Below, piece by piece: positions 1 to 10,518 of a DNA stretch of 14,460 nucleotides (position 1 is the stretch's first letter; each line of letters starts with the position of its first letter). This DNA comes from CAZUHK01 sp964620345 (GTDB taxonomy: Bacteria; Planctomycetota; Phycisphaerae; Phycisphaerales; Zrk34): NCBI GenBank assembly GCA_964620345.1, contig CAZUHK010000069.1:1-14460 (forward strand), written 5' to 3'. A program made the position numbers and the translations under genes. The notes beneath the pieces are model-generated. The model did not search any database, was not told where the DNA came from, and saw only the letters and a list, made by a program, of their open reading frames with translations.

Positions 1-187
1 ACGACACGACCCTGATCCTACCACCAGGAGGCTTGCTACATGGCATCACACCTTGCCCGCTTTAGCGGCAAGGTGTGCGGACGTGCGGACGGCATCACAC
101 CTTGCCCTTCGGGACAAGGGGTGTCACCCGACAGCCGCGACGCCACGCTGCAACCCGCTCTAATGCGTTTCGCGCCGCGTGCGGCCG
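1..187. other. Non-coding region with two hairpins
   Basis: I see no convincing gene here. The stretch is downstream of the minus-strand gene ending at 188 and is dominated by two hairpins (47-77 and 96-123) that share a direct repeat. A perfect AGGAGG at 26-31 lies 8 nt before an ATG at 40. The 71-codon frame it opens (40-255) runs through both hairpins and into the end of the opposite-strand gene, so I do not call it. The 3' end of a gene left of the window could lie in the first bases but cannot be recognised. Confidence 0.5.
42..126. repeat. Tandem pair of related hairpin repeats
   Basis: GGCATCACACCTTGCCC occurs twice, identical over 17 bp, at 42-58 and 91-107. Each copy is the left arm of a hairpin. 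Copy 1 pairs CACACCTTGC (47-56) with GCAAGGTGTG (68-77), extended by CGC-TTTA-GCG and with one bulged C. Copy 2 closes on a C(TTCG)G tetraloop at 107-112, with right arm 113-123 and two mismatches. Neither has a T-tract on either strand. They could act as transcript-end structures for the minus-strand gene ending at 188, or be members of a dispersed palindromic (REP-like) family. Only two copies are visible. Confidence 0.75.
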
Positions 188-556
188 TCAATCCAGCTTC
201 TCCGCTTCGATGTTCGCCGCCTGCCCCTGCTTTTTCGCTTCGACGTAACGCTTGACCCAGTTCTCCCAGCTCTTGCCGCTGGCCGGGTCGCGGTCGGCGA
301 ACTTCAGCGCGGCGATGTCGGCGTATCGGACCGTCGCGTTGGCCGAGCCGTCGGCGGGCATGATGCGGATACTCGAATCGTCCAGGCCCTGACCCGTGCG
401 GCGGTCGAACAGGTAGCCGGCGAGGGTCGAGCCGTCCTTGAGCGTCACGGTGATGTCGCCGCGGTAGTCGAAGGCCGCTTCCAGCGCGTCGAACAGATCT
501 TCGGGCGTGGCCAGATCGGGCACGTGGCCCTCCAGGGATCGTTGGTCGTCGGGCAT
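188..556 (-). CDS. Small conserved-type hypothetical protein
   Basis: A 122-residue soluble protein with no signal peptide or membrane segment. After an acidic N-terminus (about residues 1-30) it has a beta-rich core with RGDITVTLKDGSTLAGYLFDR (residues 32-52), IRIMPADG and VRYADIAALKF. The end is polar and helical, starting GKSWENWVKRYVEAK. The pattern of short strands around 'DG' turns is like small Sm/SH3-type barrels, and I think similar proteins occur in planctomycetes and acidobacteria, but the function is unknown. The start at 556 was chosen because the longer frame (to 760) would overlap the divergent gene at 669, and because a promoter-like pair ends 7 nt before this ATG (no Shine-Dalgarno). 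The gene is divergent from the AsmA-like gene across 112 bp. Confidence 0.75.
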   Translation of the reverse strand: MPDDQRSLEGHVPDLATPEDLFDALEAAFDYRGDITVTLKDGSTLAGYLFDRRTGQGLDDSSIRIMPADGSANATVRYADIAALKFADRDPASGKSWENWVKRYVEAKKQGQAANIEAEKLD

Positions 557-563
557 GGGGCCG

Positions 564-592
564 ATGGTACGGCCCGCGTCAGCCCTTGCCAA
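564..592 (-). promoter_or_regulatory. Sigma-70-type promoter, probably leaderless
   Basis: Read on the minus strand: -35 TTGGCA (592-587), 17-nt spacer, -10 TACCAT (569-564). The -10 ends 7 nt before the ATG at 556, so transcription would begin at or next to the start codon. The -35 matches 5 of 6 consensus bases and the -10 matches 4 of 6. Confidence 0.55.
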
Positions 593-604
593 CCCGCTCA
601 CCGC

Positions 605-634
605 ACGACACGCCGTCGGCAAAACGATTACACT
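605..634 (+). promoter_or_regulatory. Possible promoter of the AsmA-like gene
   Basis: ACGACA (605-610), 18-nt spacer, TACACT (629-634). Transcription would start near 641 and give a leader of about 28 nt containing the Shine-Dalgarno AAGGGAG at 655-661. It lies back to back with the minus-strand promoter, the two -35 boxes being 12 bp apart. The matches are only partial. Confidence 0.35.
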
Positions 635-668
635 ACCCGCGAACCACACTTTCCAAGGGAGACACCCC

Positions 669-1586
669 ATGAAGAAATTCCTGCTGTTCCTGGTCGCGCT
701 GGTCGTGATCCTGGCCGTTGTCGTCGGCGTGGTGCTGTTCCGCGTCGACTCGATCGCCAAGGCCGGCGTCGAGCGCGGCGGGACCTACGCCCTGGGCGTG
801 CCCACCACCGTCGAGGGCGTCTCGGTTTCGCTGTGGGGTGGCACTTTCGACATGTCCGGCCTGCAGGTGGCCAACCCGCAGGGCTTCGACGCGCCGTTCC
901 TGATGAAAAACGGCGCGTTCAACCTCGCGGTCGATTCGGGCAGCTTCTTCTCCGATGAGATCGTTGTGCCGCTGATCCAACTCGACGGCATGGACATACA
1001 CTTCATCAAGAAGGACGGCAAGAACAACATCTCGCCCGTGCTTGAGCACCTCAAGCAATTCGAGGGCGGCGCCGAAGCGCAGGAGCAGACCGGCTCGGGC
1101 AAGAAGTTCATCATCAACAAGCTGGTGATCAAGAACGTCACCGCGCACGTGGACGTGCCGGTCGTCGGGCAAAAGAGCGTGAAGGTGCCGGACATCGTGC
1201 TGGAGGACCTGACGCCGGACAACGCCCAGGGCCTGCTGATGAGCGAGATCATGGCGCGGATTTTCCCGATGATCACCGCCGCGGCGATGCAATCGCTGGG
1301 CGACATCCTGCCGGCCGACCTGGCGGGCGTGCTCAAGGGCGACCTGGCGGGCGTGGCCGATCACCTGGGCGGCAACGTCGCGGCGTTGATCAAGGAGCCG
1401 GGCAAGCTGCTCGAAGGCGCCGCGGGCAAGGCGACCGAAGCGATCGACAAGGCCACCGAAGGCCTGGGCGACAAGCTCAAAGAAGGCATCGGCGATGACG
1501 CCGGCGACAAGGTGAAGGAAGGGACCGACAAGCTCAAGCAAGGCATCGGCAACCTCATGGGCGGCGACGACGAAGAACAGCAGTAA
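669..1586 (+). CDS. Membrane-anchored AsmA-like protein
   Basis: 305 residues. One N-terminal membrane helix (about residues 3-23) follows a short Lys-rich start, so the bulk should lie outside the cytoplasmic membrane. Residues 26-130 match the start of AsmA/DUF748-type proteins: 'GG-x-ALGV-x-TTVEGVSVSLWGGTFDMSGLQVANPQGF', then a predicted strand-rich stretch ending NNISPVLEHL. A second beta segment (147-180) follows. The C-terminus (235-297) is low-complexity amphipathic helix with a repeated DKLK(E/Q)GIG unit (268-275 and 287-294) and an acidic tail. AsmA-family proteins act in envelope lipid homeostasis, but this one is far shorter than the large AsmA/TamB members, so its role is unknown. 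The start at 669 has AAGGGAG 7 nt upstream; longer frames lack such a site. The HAD gene follows after 39 nt and may be co-transcribed. Confidence 0.75.
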   Translation: MKKFLLFLVALVVILAVVVGVVLFRVDSIAKAGVERGGTYALGVPTTVEGVSVSLWGGTFDMSGLQVANPQGFDAPFLMKNGAFNLAVDSGSFFSDEIVVPLIQLDGMDIHFIKKDGKNNISPVLEHLKQFEGGAEAQEQTGSGKKFIINKLVIKNVTAHVDVPVVGQKSVKVPDIVLEDLTPDNAQGLLMSEIMARIFPMITAAAMQSLGDILPADLAGVLKGDLAGVADHLGGNVAALIKEPGKLLEGAAGKATEAIDKATEGLGDKLKEGIGDDAGDKVKEGTDKLKQGIGNLMGGDDEEQQ

Positions 1587-1625
1587 CCCGATGCCCGCTC
1601 GCCGCCCACTGCCGGATATCCAGGC

Positions 1626-2489
1626 GTGACATTGAAGTATCGGTTGCTGGCGGTTGACCTCGATGGCACGCTGCTGGATTCGTCCGGCCGGGTGCCCGAG
1701 GCCAACGTCCATGCCCTGCAACGCGCCCGGGCCGCGGGGCTGTTCACCGTGATCTGCACCGGCCGGGGCCTCAAGGAATCGGCCGGCATCATCCGGGCCC
1801 TCGATTACGACCAGCCGATGGTCCTGGCCAACGGCGCGATGATCGCCGACGCGGAGACCGGCCTGACCCTCCACCGCGCCGCGCTCGAGCCGCACGTTGC
1901 GATGTCCGTGGTCGATCATCTGTGCCAGGGCGACGATGCGGTGCTCGTCCTGCTCGATCCGGCCGAGGTCGAGCACGATTACCTGGTGGTCCGGCCCGAG
2001 CGGCTGACCGACAACACCCGCTGGTGGTTCGACCATGTCAACGCGACGTACCGCGCCACCGACCGGCCCAGCGAGGCCGACCTGCATCATGCCCTGCGGG
2101 TGGGGATCGTCGGCCCGGCCAGCCACATGCCGCCGGTGCAGGCCCGCGTCGAGCGCCGGTTCACCGGCCTGTTCGTCCAGCACTTCATGGCCGTGGACAA
2201 CACCGACCCGCGCGAGGAGCCGGTACACATCCTCGAAGTGTTCACCGAGGGCGTGAGCAAGTGGAGCGCGCTGGAGTGGCTGGCCCAGACGCACAACATC
2301 GCGCCGCGCCAGATCGCGGCGATCGGCGATCAGATCAACGACATCGCGATGATCGACGGCGCCGGCTGCGGGATCGCGATGGCCAACGCCGTGCCGCGGG
2401 TGCTGGAGCTGGCCGACCGGCGGACGGCGAGCAACGACGAGGCGGGCGTGGCCGCGGCGATCGAGCGCCTGCTGGCCGGGCAGTGGTAA
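1626..2489 (+). CDS. Cof-type HAD-IIB family hydrolase
   Basis: 287 residues, the usual length for Cof-type haloacid-dehalogenase phosphatases, which dephosphorylate small phospho-metabolites such as sugar phosphates or flavin precursors in the cytoplasm. The four motifs are present: I, DLDGT at 11-15 (nucleophile Asp11, acid/base Asp13); II, TGR at 45-47; III, Lys212 in GVSKWSALEWLA; IV, GDQIND at 234-239. The region between motifs II and III (about 80-205) is the C2 cap that sets substrate choice. The start is GTG at 1626, with no clear Shine-Dalgarno; TTG at 1632 is possible. It lies 39 nt after the AsmA-like gene on the same strand. The substrate cannot be read from the sequence. Confidence 0.88.
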   Translation: MTLKYRLLAVDLDGTLLDSSGRVPEANVHALQRARAAGLFTVICTGRGLKESAGIIRALDYDQPMVLANGAMIADAETGLTLHRAALEPHVAMSVVDHLCQGDDAVLVLLDPAEVEHDYLVVRPERLTDNTRWWFDHVNATYRATDRPSEADLHHALRVGIVGPASHMPPVQARVERRFTGLFVQHFMAVDNTDPREEPVHILEVFTEGVSKWSALEWLAQTHNIAPRQIAAIGDQINDIAMIDGAGCGIAMANAVPRVLELADRRTASNDEAGVAAAIERLLAGQW

Positions 2490-2701
2490 ACTGGTGAACT
2501 TGCGAGGATTAAAACAGGCCGCCGATCGCTTCTGTCGAGTTTTTCCGGATTTTACGCTTGCGTCCACGCCTGTCGGGGGTATCATATGCACAGAGCAACA
2601 TCGCCGATGGTTCGGCGAGACCATGGTCGGCCTGAGACCCCGACCTTTCAGAGAGAGACCCACCACCTTTGCCTGGCGTGGGCTTTTGAGAGGGAGCTAT
2701 C
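2490..2701 (+). promoter_or_regulatory. Leader region of the PEP-CTERM gene
   Basis: A possible promoter is TTGCGT (2558-2563), 16-nt spacer, TATCAT (2580-2585), giving a leader of about 110 nt. The leader contains three consecutive hairpins: TCGCCG/CGGCGA (2601-2606 with 2613-2618), GGTCGG/CCGACC (2625-2630 with 2640-2645), and CCCAC/GTGGG (2659-2663 with 2678-2682). The last is followed by CTTTTG, a weak terminator-like signal just before the ribosome-binding site. GAGACC occurs three times (2617, 2634, 2655). The T-rich patch at 2540-2554 differs from its surroundings. I recognise no known riboswitch. Confidence 0.4.
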
Positions 2702-3556
2702 GTGAAAGTCTTTCATATTGCTGCGCTGTTCGTCGCGGCCGTCGTGCTGCCGGTCCTGCCGGCCCGGGCGATCCTCATCACCTTCGATGACCTGCCGGAT
2801 CAGACGACCACCATCCGCGATGAGAACCCCCACCCGGACTTCCCCGACGACCCGTCGCGCAACATCGCCGTCCGCCCCGGCGGGCACACTTCCCTGGTGC
2901 TCTCGGCCGGCGGCGTCACCGTCACCATCACCCGAGAAAACGGCACGGCCTTCGACCTGGTCGACAACGACCCGGACGATGGGCCCAACGACAACGTCTT
3001 TCTCCACGGCCAGCAGGACAAGAGCGAGGTGTTCGGCAAGCGCTCGCTCGATCCGTTCTCCAACACGTCCAACAACGGCTTCATCTTCAACTTTTCCGAT
3101 CCGATCAAGGTGTTCGGCCTGATCGCCGGCGACTACGGCTTCGACGCCGACTCGCTCTCGCTGTTCGCCTACTCCGGCGCCAACGCGACCGGCACGATCG
3201 TCGCCCAGGACAGCTTCGATCCGCTGGACCCCAACAACGACAACACCATCCCCGCCAAGTTCGCCAACGGCCAGTTCTTCCGCGAGTGGGACGAGCAACG
3301 CTTCGACGTGAACGTCGGCCAGGACGACCCGGGCTTCCAGAGCGTGCTGTTCAAGGGCGGGGCGGTGAACATGTCCGTCTTCGTCGATCGCATCGCGTTC
3401 GAGCTGGGCTCCAACCAACTGCCCGGCGATGATGAACTCGACGACCCGTCGAACACCGGCACGTCGACCACGTTCATTCCCGAGCCCACGACGACGACGC
3501 TGATGTTGTGCGGCGCAGCGGCCGCGGCGCTGACCCGCCGACGCTCGCGACCATGA
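2702..3556 (+). CDS. Exported PEP-CTERM sorting-domain protein
   Basis: 284 residues. A signal peptide (1-23, ending ARA) precedes a mature start ILITFDDLPDQ, typical of exported planctomycete PEP-CTERM proteins. The body is rich in Asp and Asn and looks all-beta, with no catalytic motif. The C-terminus carries a sorting signal: PEP at 260-262, a short hydrophobic stretch (TLMLCGAAAAALT) and the basic tail RRRSRP. Such proteins are processed by an exosortase (not in this window) and placed at the cell surface or in the extracellular matrix. The start is GTG at 2702, supported by GAGAGGGAG at 2688-2696, 5 nt upstream. The hydrophobic part of the sorting signal is short, but its order and basic end fit. 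Substrate or binding partner unknown. Confidence 0.85.
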   Translation: MKVFHIAALFVAAVVLPVLPARAILITFDDLPDQTTTIRDENPHPDFPDDPSRNIAVRPGGHTSLVLSAGGVTVTITRENGTAFDLVDNDPDDGPNDNVFLHGQQDKSEVFGKRSLDPFSNTSNNGFIFNFSDPIKVFGLIAGDYGFDADSLSLFAYSGANATGTIVAQDSFDPLDPNNDNTIPAKFANGQFFREWDEQRFDVNVGQDDPGFQSVLFKGGAVNMSVFVDRIAFELGSNQLPGDDELDDPSNTGTSTTFIPEPTTTTLMLCGAAAAALTRRRSRP

Positions 3557-3595
3557 TCGGGGACCCGTTCTTCTCCCCGACCCCAGATCGGGTTG

Positions 3596-3630
3596 ACACG
3601 CCCCGCGGCGCCGCGGGGCGTGTTGTTTGT
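3596..3630 (+). terminator. Strong hairpin after the PEP-CTERM gene
   Basis: A perfect 28-bp palindrome (3596-3623; arm ACACGCCCCGCGGC) is followed by TGTTTGT on the plus strand, a loose T-tract. It lies between two convergent genes, 40 nt after the PEP-CTERM stop and 14 nt before the end of the minus-strand PLD gene. It probably terminates plus-strand transcription and may also block minus-strand readthrough. Confidence 0.7.
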
Positions 3631-3637
3631 CTGGCAC

Positions 3638-4168
3638 TCACAGTCGCGGCTCTTCCAGCGGCACCGGGCACACGTCCCGCCGATCGCACGTCGGGCAGTG
3701 CCGGGCTTCCCAGATCGCGTTGAAATAGCCGGCGAGCTGGTCGATCAGCGCACCATCGGTGACGATCAGCCCGGCCTCGAAGTTCCGCCGGCGCTCGCCC
3801 TTGGCGCCCAGGCCGGCGCCGGTGAGGTTGGCGCTGCCCACGTACGCCCGGCGCGAGTCGATCACGATCACCTTCGCGTGTACCCGCGGGCAACGCCGCA
3901 GCGTCATGCCCGGCCGATAGTGCTGCTTGAGCTCGCGCAGCGCCGGCCCGCTGGGCACGCCCGCGTGCAGCACCCGCACCTCCACGCCCCGCGCCGCGCG
4001 GTCGGCCATCACCTTCACGATCGACGCCGCGCTCCGCCGGCCGTTGGGCACCAGCATCGACTTGAAGTTCGCCGTGAGGATGTCCACGCTCACCTCGGCC
4101 TCGGCGATGCCGTGCTTGACCAGGCGATCGAAGTGCTCGTGATCGAAGATGAGCCGGGGCGAGGCCAT
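3638..4168 (-). CDS. Single-HKD phospholipase D-like protein
   Basis: 176 residues, about the size of one PLD domain, so it would have to dimerise to build the usual two-HKD active site, as small PLD nucleases do. The catalytic motif is H97-x-K99-x4-D104 followed by GSANLTG (111-117), the nuclease-like form of the family. Earlier parts include VSVDILTANF (27-36) and GVEVRVLHAG (61-70). The C-terminus has a tight cluster, H157-C158-x2-C161-x5-C167; with Cys93, just before the HKD motif, this gives four cysteines that could bind zinc or an Fe-S cluster. Such proteins cleave phosphodiesters in DNA or lipids, and which applies is not visible. The ATG at 4168 begins directly at the domain; the in-frame extension to 4312 would overlap uvrB and is rich in Pro, Ser and Ala. 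It lies 64 nt downstream of uvrB on the same strand, which hints at a DNA role. Confidence 0.82.
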   Translation of the reverse strand: MASPRLIFDHEHFDRLVKHGIAEAEVSVDILTANFKSMLVPNGRRSAASIVKVMADRAARGVEVRVLHAGVPSGPALRELKQHYRPGMTLRRCPRVHAKVIVIDSRRAYVGSANLTGAGLGAKGERRRNFEAGLIVTDGALIDQLAGYFNAIWEARHCPTCDRRDVCPVPLEEPRL

Positions 4169-4190
4169 GCGTGAACTATCGGCTGTTTGC

Positions 4191-4216
4191 GGCGTGGTCG
4201 GTGAAGCGACCACGCC
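4191..4216 (-). other. Hairpin between uvrB and the PLD gene
   Basis: A perfect 10-bp stem (GGCGTGGTCG with CGACCACGCC) and a 6-nt loop, 16 nt after the uvrB stop in the direction of transcription. There is no T-tract, so it is not a standard terminator. It may be an mRNA 3'-end stabiliser or a processing site that separates uvrB from the PLD cistron. Confidence 0.6.
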
Positions 4217-4232
4217 CCACCGCCCCACCGTC

Positions 4233-6314
<2,082 letters not shown>

Positions 6315-6320
6315 GGGCGG

Positions 6321-6349
6321 ATTGTAGGCGACCTGGCGTGGCGGCTTAA
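6321..6349 (-). promoter_or_regulatory. uvrB promoter, probably leaderless
   Basis: Minus strand: TTAAGC (6349-6344), 17-nt spacer, TACAAT (6326-6321), then CCGCCC and the ATG. The start point would be at the start codon. The -10 matches 5 of 6 consensus bases, the -35 only 3 of 6. The -35 lies at the centre of a 26-bp palindrome. Confidence 0.55.
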
Positions 6350-6360
6350 GCCGCCACGCC
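6335..6360. repeat. Perfect 26-bp palindrome at the uvrB promoter
   Basis: Arm GGCGTGGCGGCTT at 6335-6347, followed directly by its exact reverse complement at 6348-6360. It covers the -35 position of uvrB and lies about 145 bp upstream of the glnN sigma-54 element. It may be a repressor operator or a copy of a dispersed palindromic repeat; one copy in this window cannot decide. Confidence 0.8.
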
Positions 6361-6368
6361 GGGGTGAT

Positions 6369-6384
6369 GCGCAGGCGCCTGCGC
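6369..6384. promoter_or_regulatory. 16-bp palindrome upstream of glnN
   Basis: GCGCAGGC followed directly by GCCTGCGC. It is centred about 130 bp upstream of the -12 element of the glnN sigma-54 promoter, the distance at which NtrC-type activators usually bind. It does not match the enterobacterial NtrC site well, and I found no similar palindrome upstream of glnA, so an activator role is only a guess. Confidence 0.35.
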
Positions 6385-6491
6385 GCGAAACAGGCAGGAT
6401 CGCGTGCGATTCGCGGCGGCGCCCGTGCTTTTCTGGTCACCGCCGACCACAAAGCCCGCATGCCGCGGCTTGCGCGGCCTCTAAGCGCGCA

Positions 6492-6507
6492 TGGCAAGAG
6501 TTTTGCA
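6492..6507 (+). promoter_or_regulatory. Sigma-54 (RpoN) promoter of glnN
   Basis: TGGCAAGAGTTTTGCA matches the -24/-12 consensus TGGCACG-N4-TTGCA at all defined positions except one (A for C). The invariant GG (6493-6494) and GC (6505-6506) are 12 nt apart as required. Transcription should start near 6518 and give a leader of about 59 nt. This predicts activation under nitrogen limitation by an NtrC-type ATPase. Confidence 0.75.
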
Positions 6508-6576
6508 TCTATAACAGGACCGTCCGCCGCTGTGGGCGGGCCACAGGTTCCCGTTTTACCCGGAGCAGATTCGCCC

Positions 6577-8754
<2,178 letters not shown>

Positions 8755-8833
8755 CCCGCTGATCCGACGAGCGGCTGCTTGAAAAAGAGGCACCGGTTGT
8801 CGGACTATTTACTCGATGCGTAACTTGCGCGCA

Positions 8834-8870
8834 CCGGCTCGGGGCCACTTGCCCGAGCCGGCGCTTTTTT
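8834..8870 (+). terminator. Rho-independent terminator after glnN
   Basis: A 10-bp stem, CCGGCTCGGG (8834-8843) with CCCGAGCCGG (8852-8861), has an 8-nt loop. A further GCG/CGC pairing is possible across a small bulge, and six T follow at 8865-8870. It is a standard intrinsic terminator 80 nt after the glnN stop. Confidence 0.9.
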
Positions 8871-8945
8871 CGTCGCGCTGACCGACACCCGACACGCGGC
8901 GGCGGTGTTGCGTCCGCGGGCCGCTTGGGCTATCACCATCGGTAG

Positions 8946-8961
8946 TGGCATGGGGGTTGCA
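8946..8961 (+). promoter_or_regulatory. Sigma-54 (RpoN) promoter of glnA
   Basis: TGGCATGGGGGTTGCA matches TGGCACG-N4-TTGCA at every defined position but one (T for C), with GG (8947-8948) and GC (8959-8960) 12 nt apart. Transcription should start near 8972, about 50 nt before the glnA ATG. No clear NtrC-type activator site was found between the glnN terminator and this element. Confidence 0.75.
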
Positions 8962-9021
8962 CCCTCTCACGCCCCCGCAACAGGCAAACGGTTCCACGTC
9001 CAAAGATCAGGAGCAAACGCA

Positions 9022-10443
9022 ATGACACCCAAAGAAGTGGTCGCGCTGGCCAAGGAAAAAGGCGTCGAGTTCGCCGACTTCAAATTCACCGACGTGCCGG
9101 GCATGATGCAGCACTTCTCGATCCCCGTGAAGGAGCTGGACGAAGATCTGTTCACCGATGGGCTGGGCTTCGACGGCTCGTCGATCCGCGGCTTCCAGCA
9201 GATTCACGAGTCGGACATGCTGCTGATGCCCGACCCGGCCACCGCGATCGTCGACCCGGCCTGCAAGGTGCCCACCCTCTCGATCCTCTGCAACATCTCC
9301 GACCCGATCACCGGTGAGAAGTACACCCGCGACGCCCGCTACATCGCCCAGAAGGCCGTGGCCTACCTCAACGACTCGGGCATCGGCGACACCTGCTTCT
9401 TCGGCCCCGAGGCCGAGTTCTTTGTCTTCAACGATCTGCGCTACAGCTCCAACGAGTCCAACGGCTGCTTCTACCAGGTCGATTCGGTCGAGGGCAACTG
9501 GAACTCCGGCGCCCTCGAGGAAGGCGGCAACCTCGGCTACAAGCCCCGGCCCAAGGAAGGGTACTTCCCGGTCATGCCCTCCGACACACTCCAGGACCTG
9601 CGAAGCCAGATGGTGATGAAGATGCAGGAGTGCGGCATCGACGTCGAGCTGCACCACCACGAGGTCGCCCAGGGCGGCCAGTGCGAGATCGACCTGCGCT
9701 TCGACACCATGGTCGCCATGTGCGACAAGCTGATGATGTACAAGTACATCATCAAGAACGTCGCCCGCGACAACGGCATGGTCGCCACCTTCATGCCCAA
9801 GCCCCTGTTCAACGACAACGGCAGCGGCATGCACTGCCACCAGTCGATCTGGAAGGGCGGCAAGAACGTCTTCTACGACGCCTCGGGCTACGCCAACCTT
9901 TCCGAAACCGCGCTGCACTACATCGGCGGGCTGCTCAAGCACCTGCCGGCCCTGTGCGCCTTCATCGCACCGACCACCAACAGCTACAAACGCCTGGTGC
10001 CCGGCTTCGAGGCGCCGGTCAACATCGCCTACTCCCAGCGCAACCGCTCGGCCTGCGTCCGAATCCCCCGCTACGCCTCTTCGGAGAAGGCCACCCGCAT
10101 GGAGCTGCGCTGCCCCGATCCCTCGTGCAACCCCTACTTCGCCCTGAGCGCGATGCTCATGGCCGGCCTGGACGGCATCAACAACAAAATCGACCCCGGC
10201 GCGCCGATGGACCGCAACCTCTACGACCTGGAGCCCGAAGAGCTGGCGCAGATCCCGCAGGTGCCCGGCTCGCTCGACGAGGCGCTCGAAGCCCTCGACG
10301 CCGATCACCAGTTCCTACTGGCCGGCGACGTGTTCACCAATGACCTAGTCGAGAAGTACGTCGAGTACAAACGCGACGAAGAAGTCGACCCGATCCGCCT
10401 GCGGCCCCACCCCCACGAGTTCTACCTGTACCACGACATTTGA
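9022..10443 (+). CDS. glnA: Glutamine synthetase, class I
   Basis: 473 residues, full length for GlnA, the cytoplasmic dodecameric enzyme that joins ammonia to glutamate using ATP. Motifs: FDGSSIRGFQQIHESDM (50-66), FGPEAEFFVF (127-136), NGSGMHCHQSIW (266-277), the loop APTTNSYKRLVPGFEAPV (316-333) and RNRSACVRIP (340-349). NLYDLEPEE at 399-407 is the adenylylation loop of the GSI-beta subtype, with Tyr401 as the expected target. This fits the GlnE-like gene that starts 75 nt downstream. The ATG at 9022 has AGGAG at 9009-9013, 8 nt upstream. A sigma-54 promoter precedes it and an intrinsic terminator follows, so a monocistronic, nitrogen-regulated transcript is expected. Confidence 0.98.
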   Translation: MTPKEVVALAKEKGVEFADFKFTDVPGMMQHFSIPVKELDEDLFTDGLGFDGSSIRGFQQIHESDMLLMPDPATAIVDPACKVPTLSILCNISDPITGEKYTRDARYIAQKAVAYLNDSGIGDTCFFGPEAEFFVFNDLRYSSNESNGCFYQVDSVEGNWNSGALEEGGNLGYKPRPKEGYFPVMPSDTLQDLRSQMVMKMQECGIDVELHHHEVAQGGQCEIDLRFDTMVAMCDKLMMYKYIIKNVARDNGMVATFMPKPLFNDNGSGMHCHQSIWKGGKNVFYDASGYANLSETALHYIGGLLKHLPALCAFIAPTTNSYKRLVPGFEAPVNIAYSQRNRSACVRIPRYASSEKATRMELRCPDPSCNPYFALSAMLMAGLDGINNKIDPGAPMDRNLYDLEPEELAQIPQVPGSLDEALEALDADHQFLLAGDVFTNDLVEKYVEYKRDEEVDPIRLRPHPHEFYLYHDI

Positions 10444-10470
10444 TCCGTCGACAAAGCACCCCAGCGCCCC

Positions 10471-10507
10471 GGCGCCCACGTTTCCGGAACGTGGGCGTCT
10501 TTGCTTT
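10471..10507 (+). terminator. Rho-independent terminator after glnA
   Basis: Stem CGCCCACGTT (10473-10482) with AACGTGGGCG (10488-10497), extended by a G·T and a G-C pair, and a 5-nt loop TCCGG. The T-rich stretch TCTTTGCTTT follows (10498-10507). It ends where the -10 box of the next gene begins. Confidence 0.8.
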
Positions 10508-10512
10508 ACAAT
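10507..10512 (+). promoter_or_regulatory. -10 box of the GlnE-like gene, leaderless
   Basis: TACAAT, followed by GCCCCC and the ATG at 10519. It has the same -10 sequence and 6-nt spacing as at uvrB. No good -35 is seen at 16-18 nt, where the terminator hairpin lies. There is no Shine-Dalgarno. Confidence 0.45.
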
Positions 10513-10518
10513 GCCCCC

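Noticed and set aside
41..56. Sigma-54-like TGGCA...TTGC in the left repeat
   Set aside because: The GG and GC are 13 nt apart instead of 12, and it lies within a repeat arm that occurs again at 91 without a gene behind it.
40..255. 71-codon frame with a perfect AGGAGG 8 nt before its ATG
   Set aside because: The frame runs through both hairpin repeats, overlaps the end of the opposite-strand gene and has no recognisable protein features. The purine-rich match is probably chance.
633..2666. Very long open frame on the minus strand opposite the AsmA-like and HAD genes
   Set aside because: It is antisense to two well-supported genes, its composition (many Arg, His, Asp, Val, Gly and Leu) is what GC-rich codon bias produces in shadow frames, and it has no domain motif.
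8779..8816. TTGAAA ... TATTTA promoter-like pair after glnN
   Set aside because: The spacer is 21 nt, too long for a sigma-70 promoter, and it is upstream of the glnN terminator with no gene to serve.
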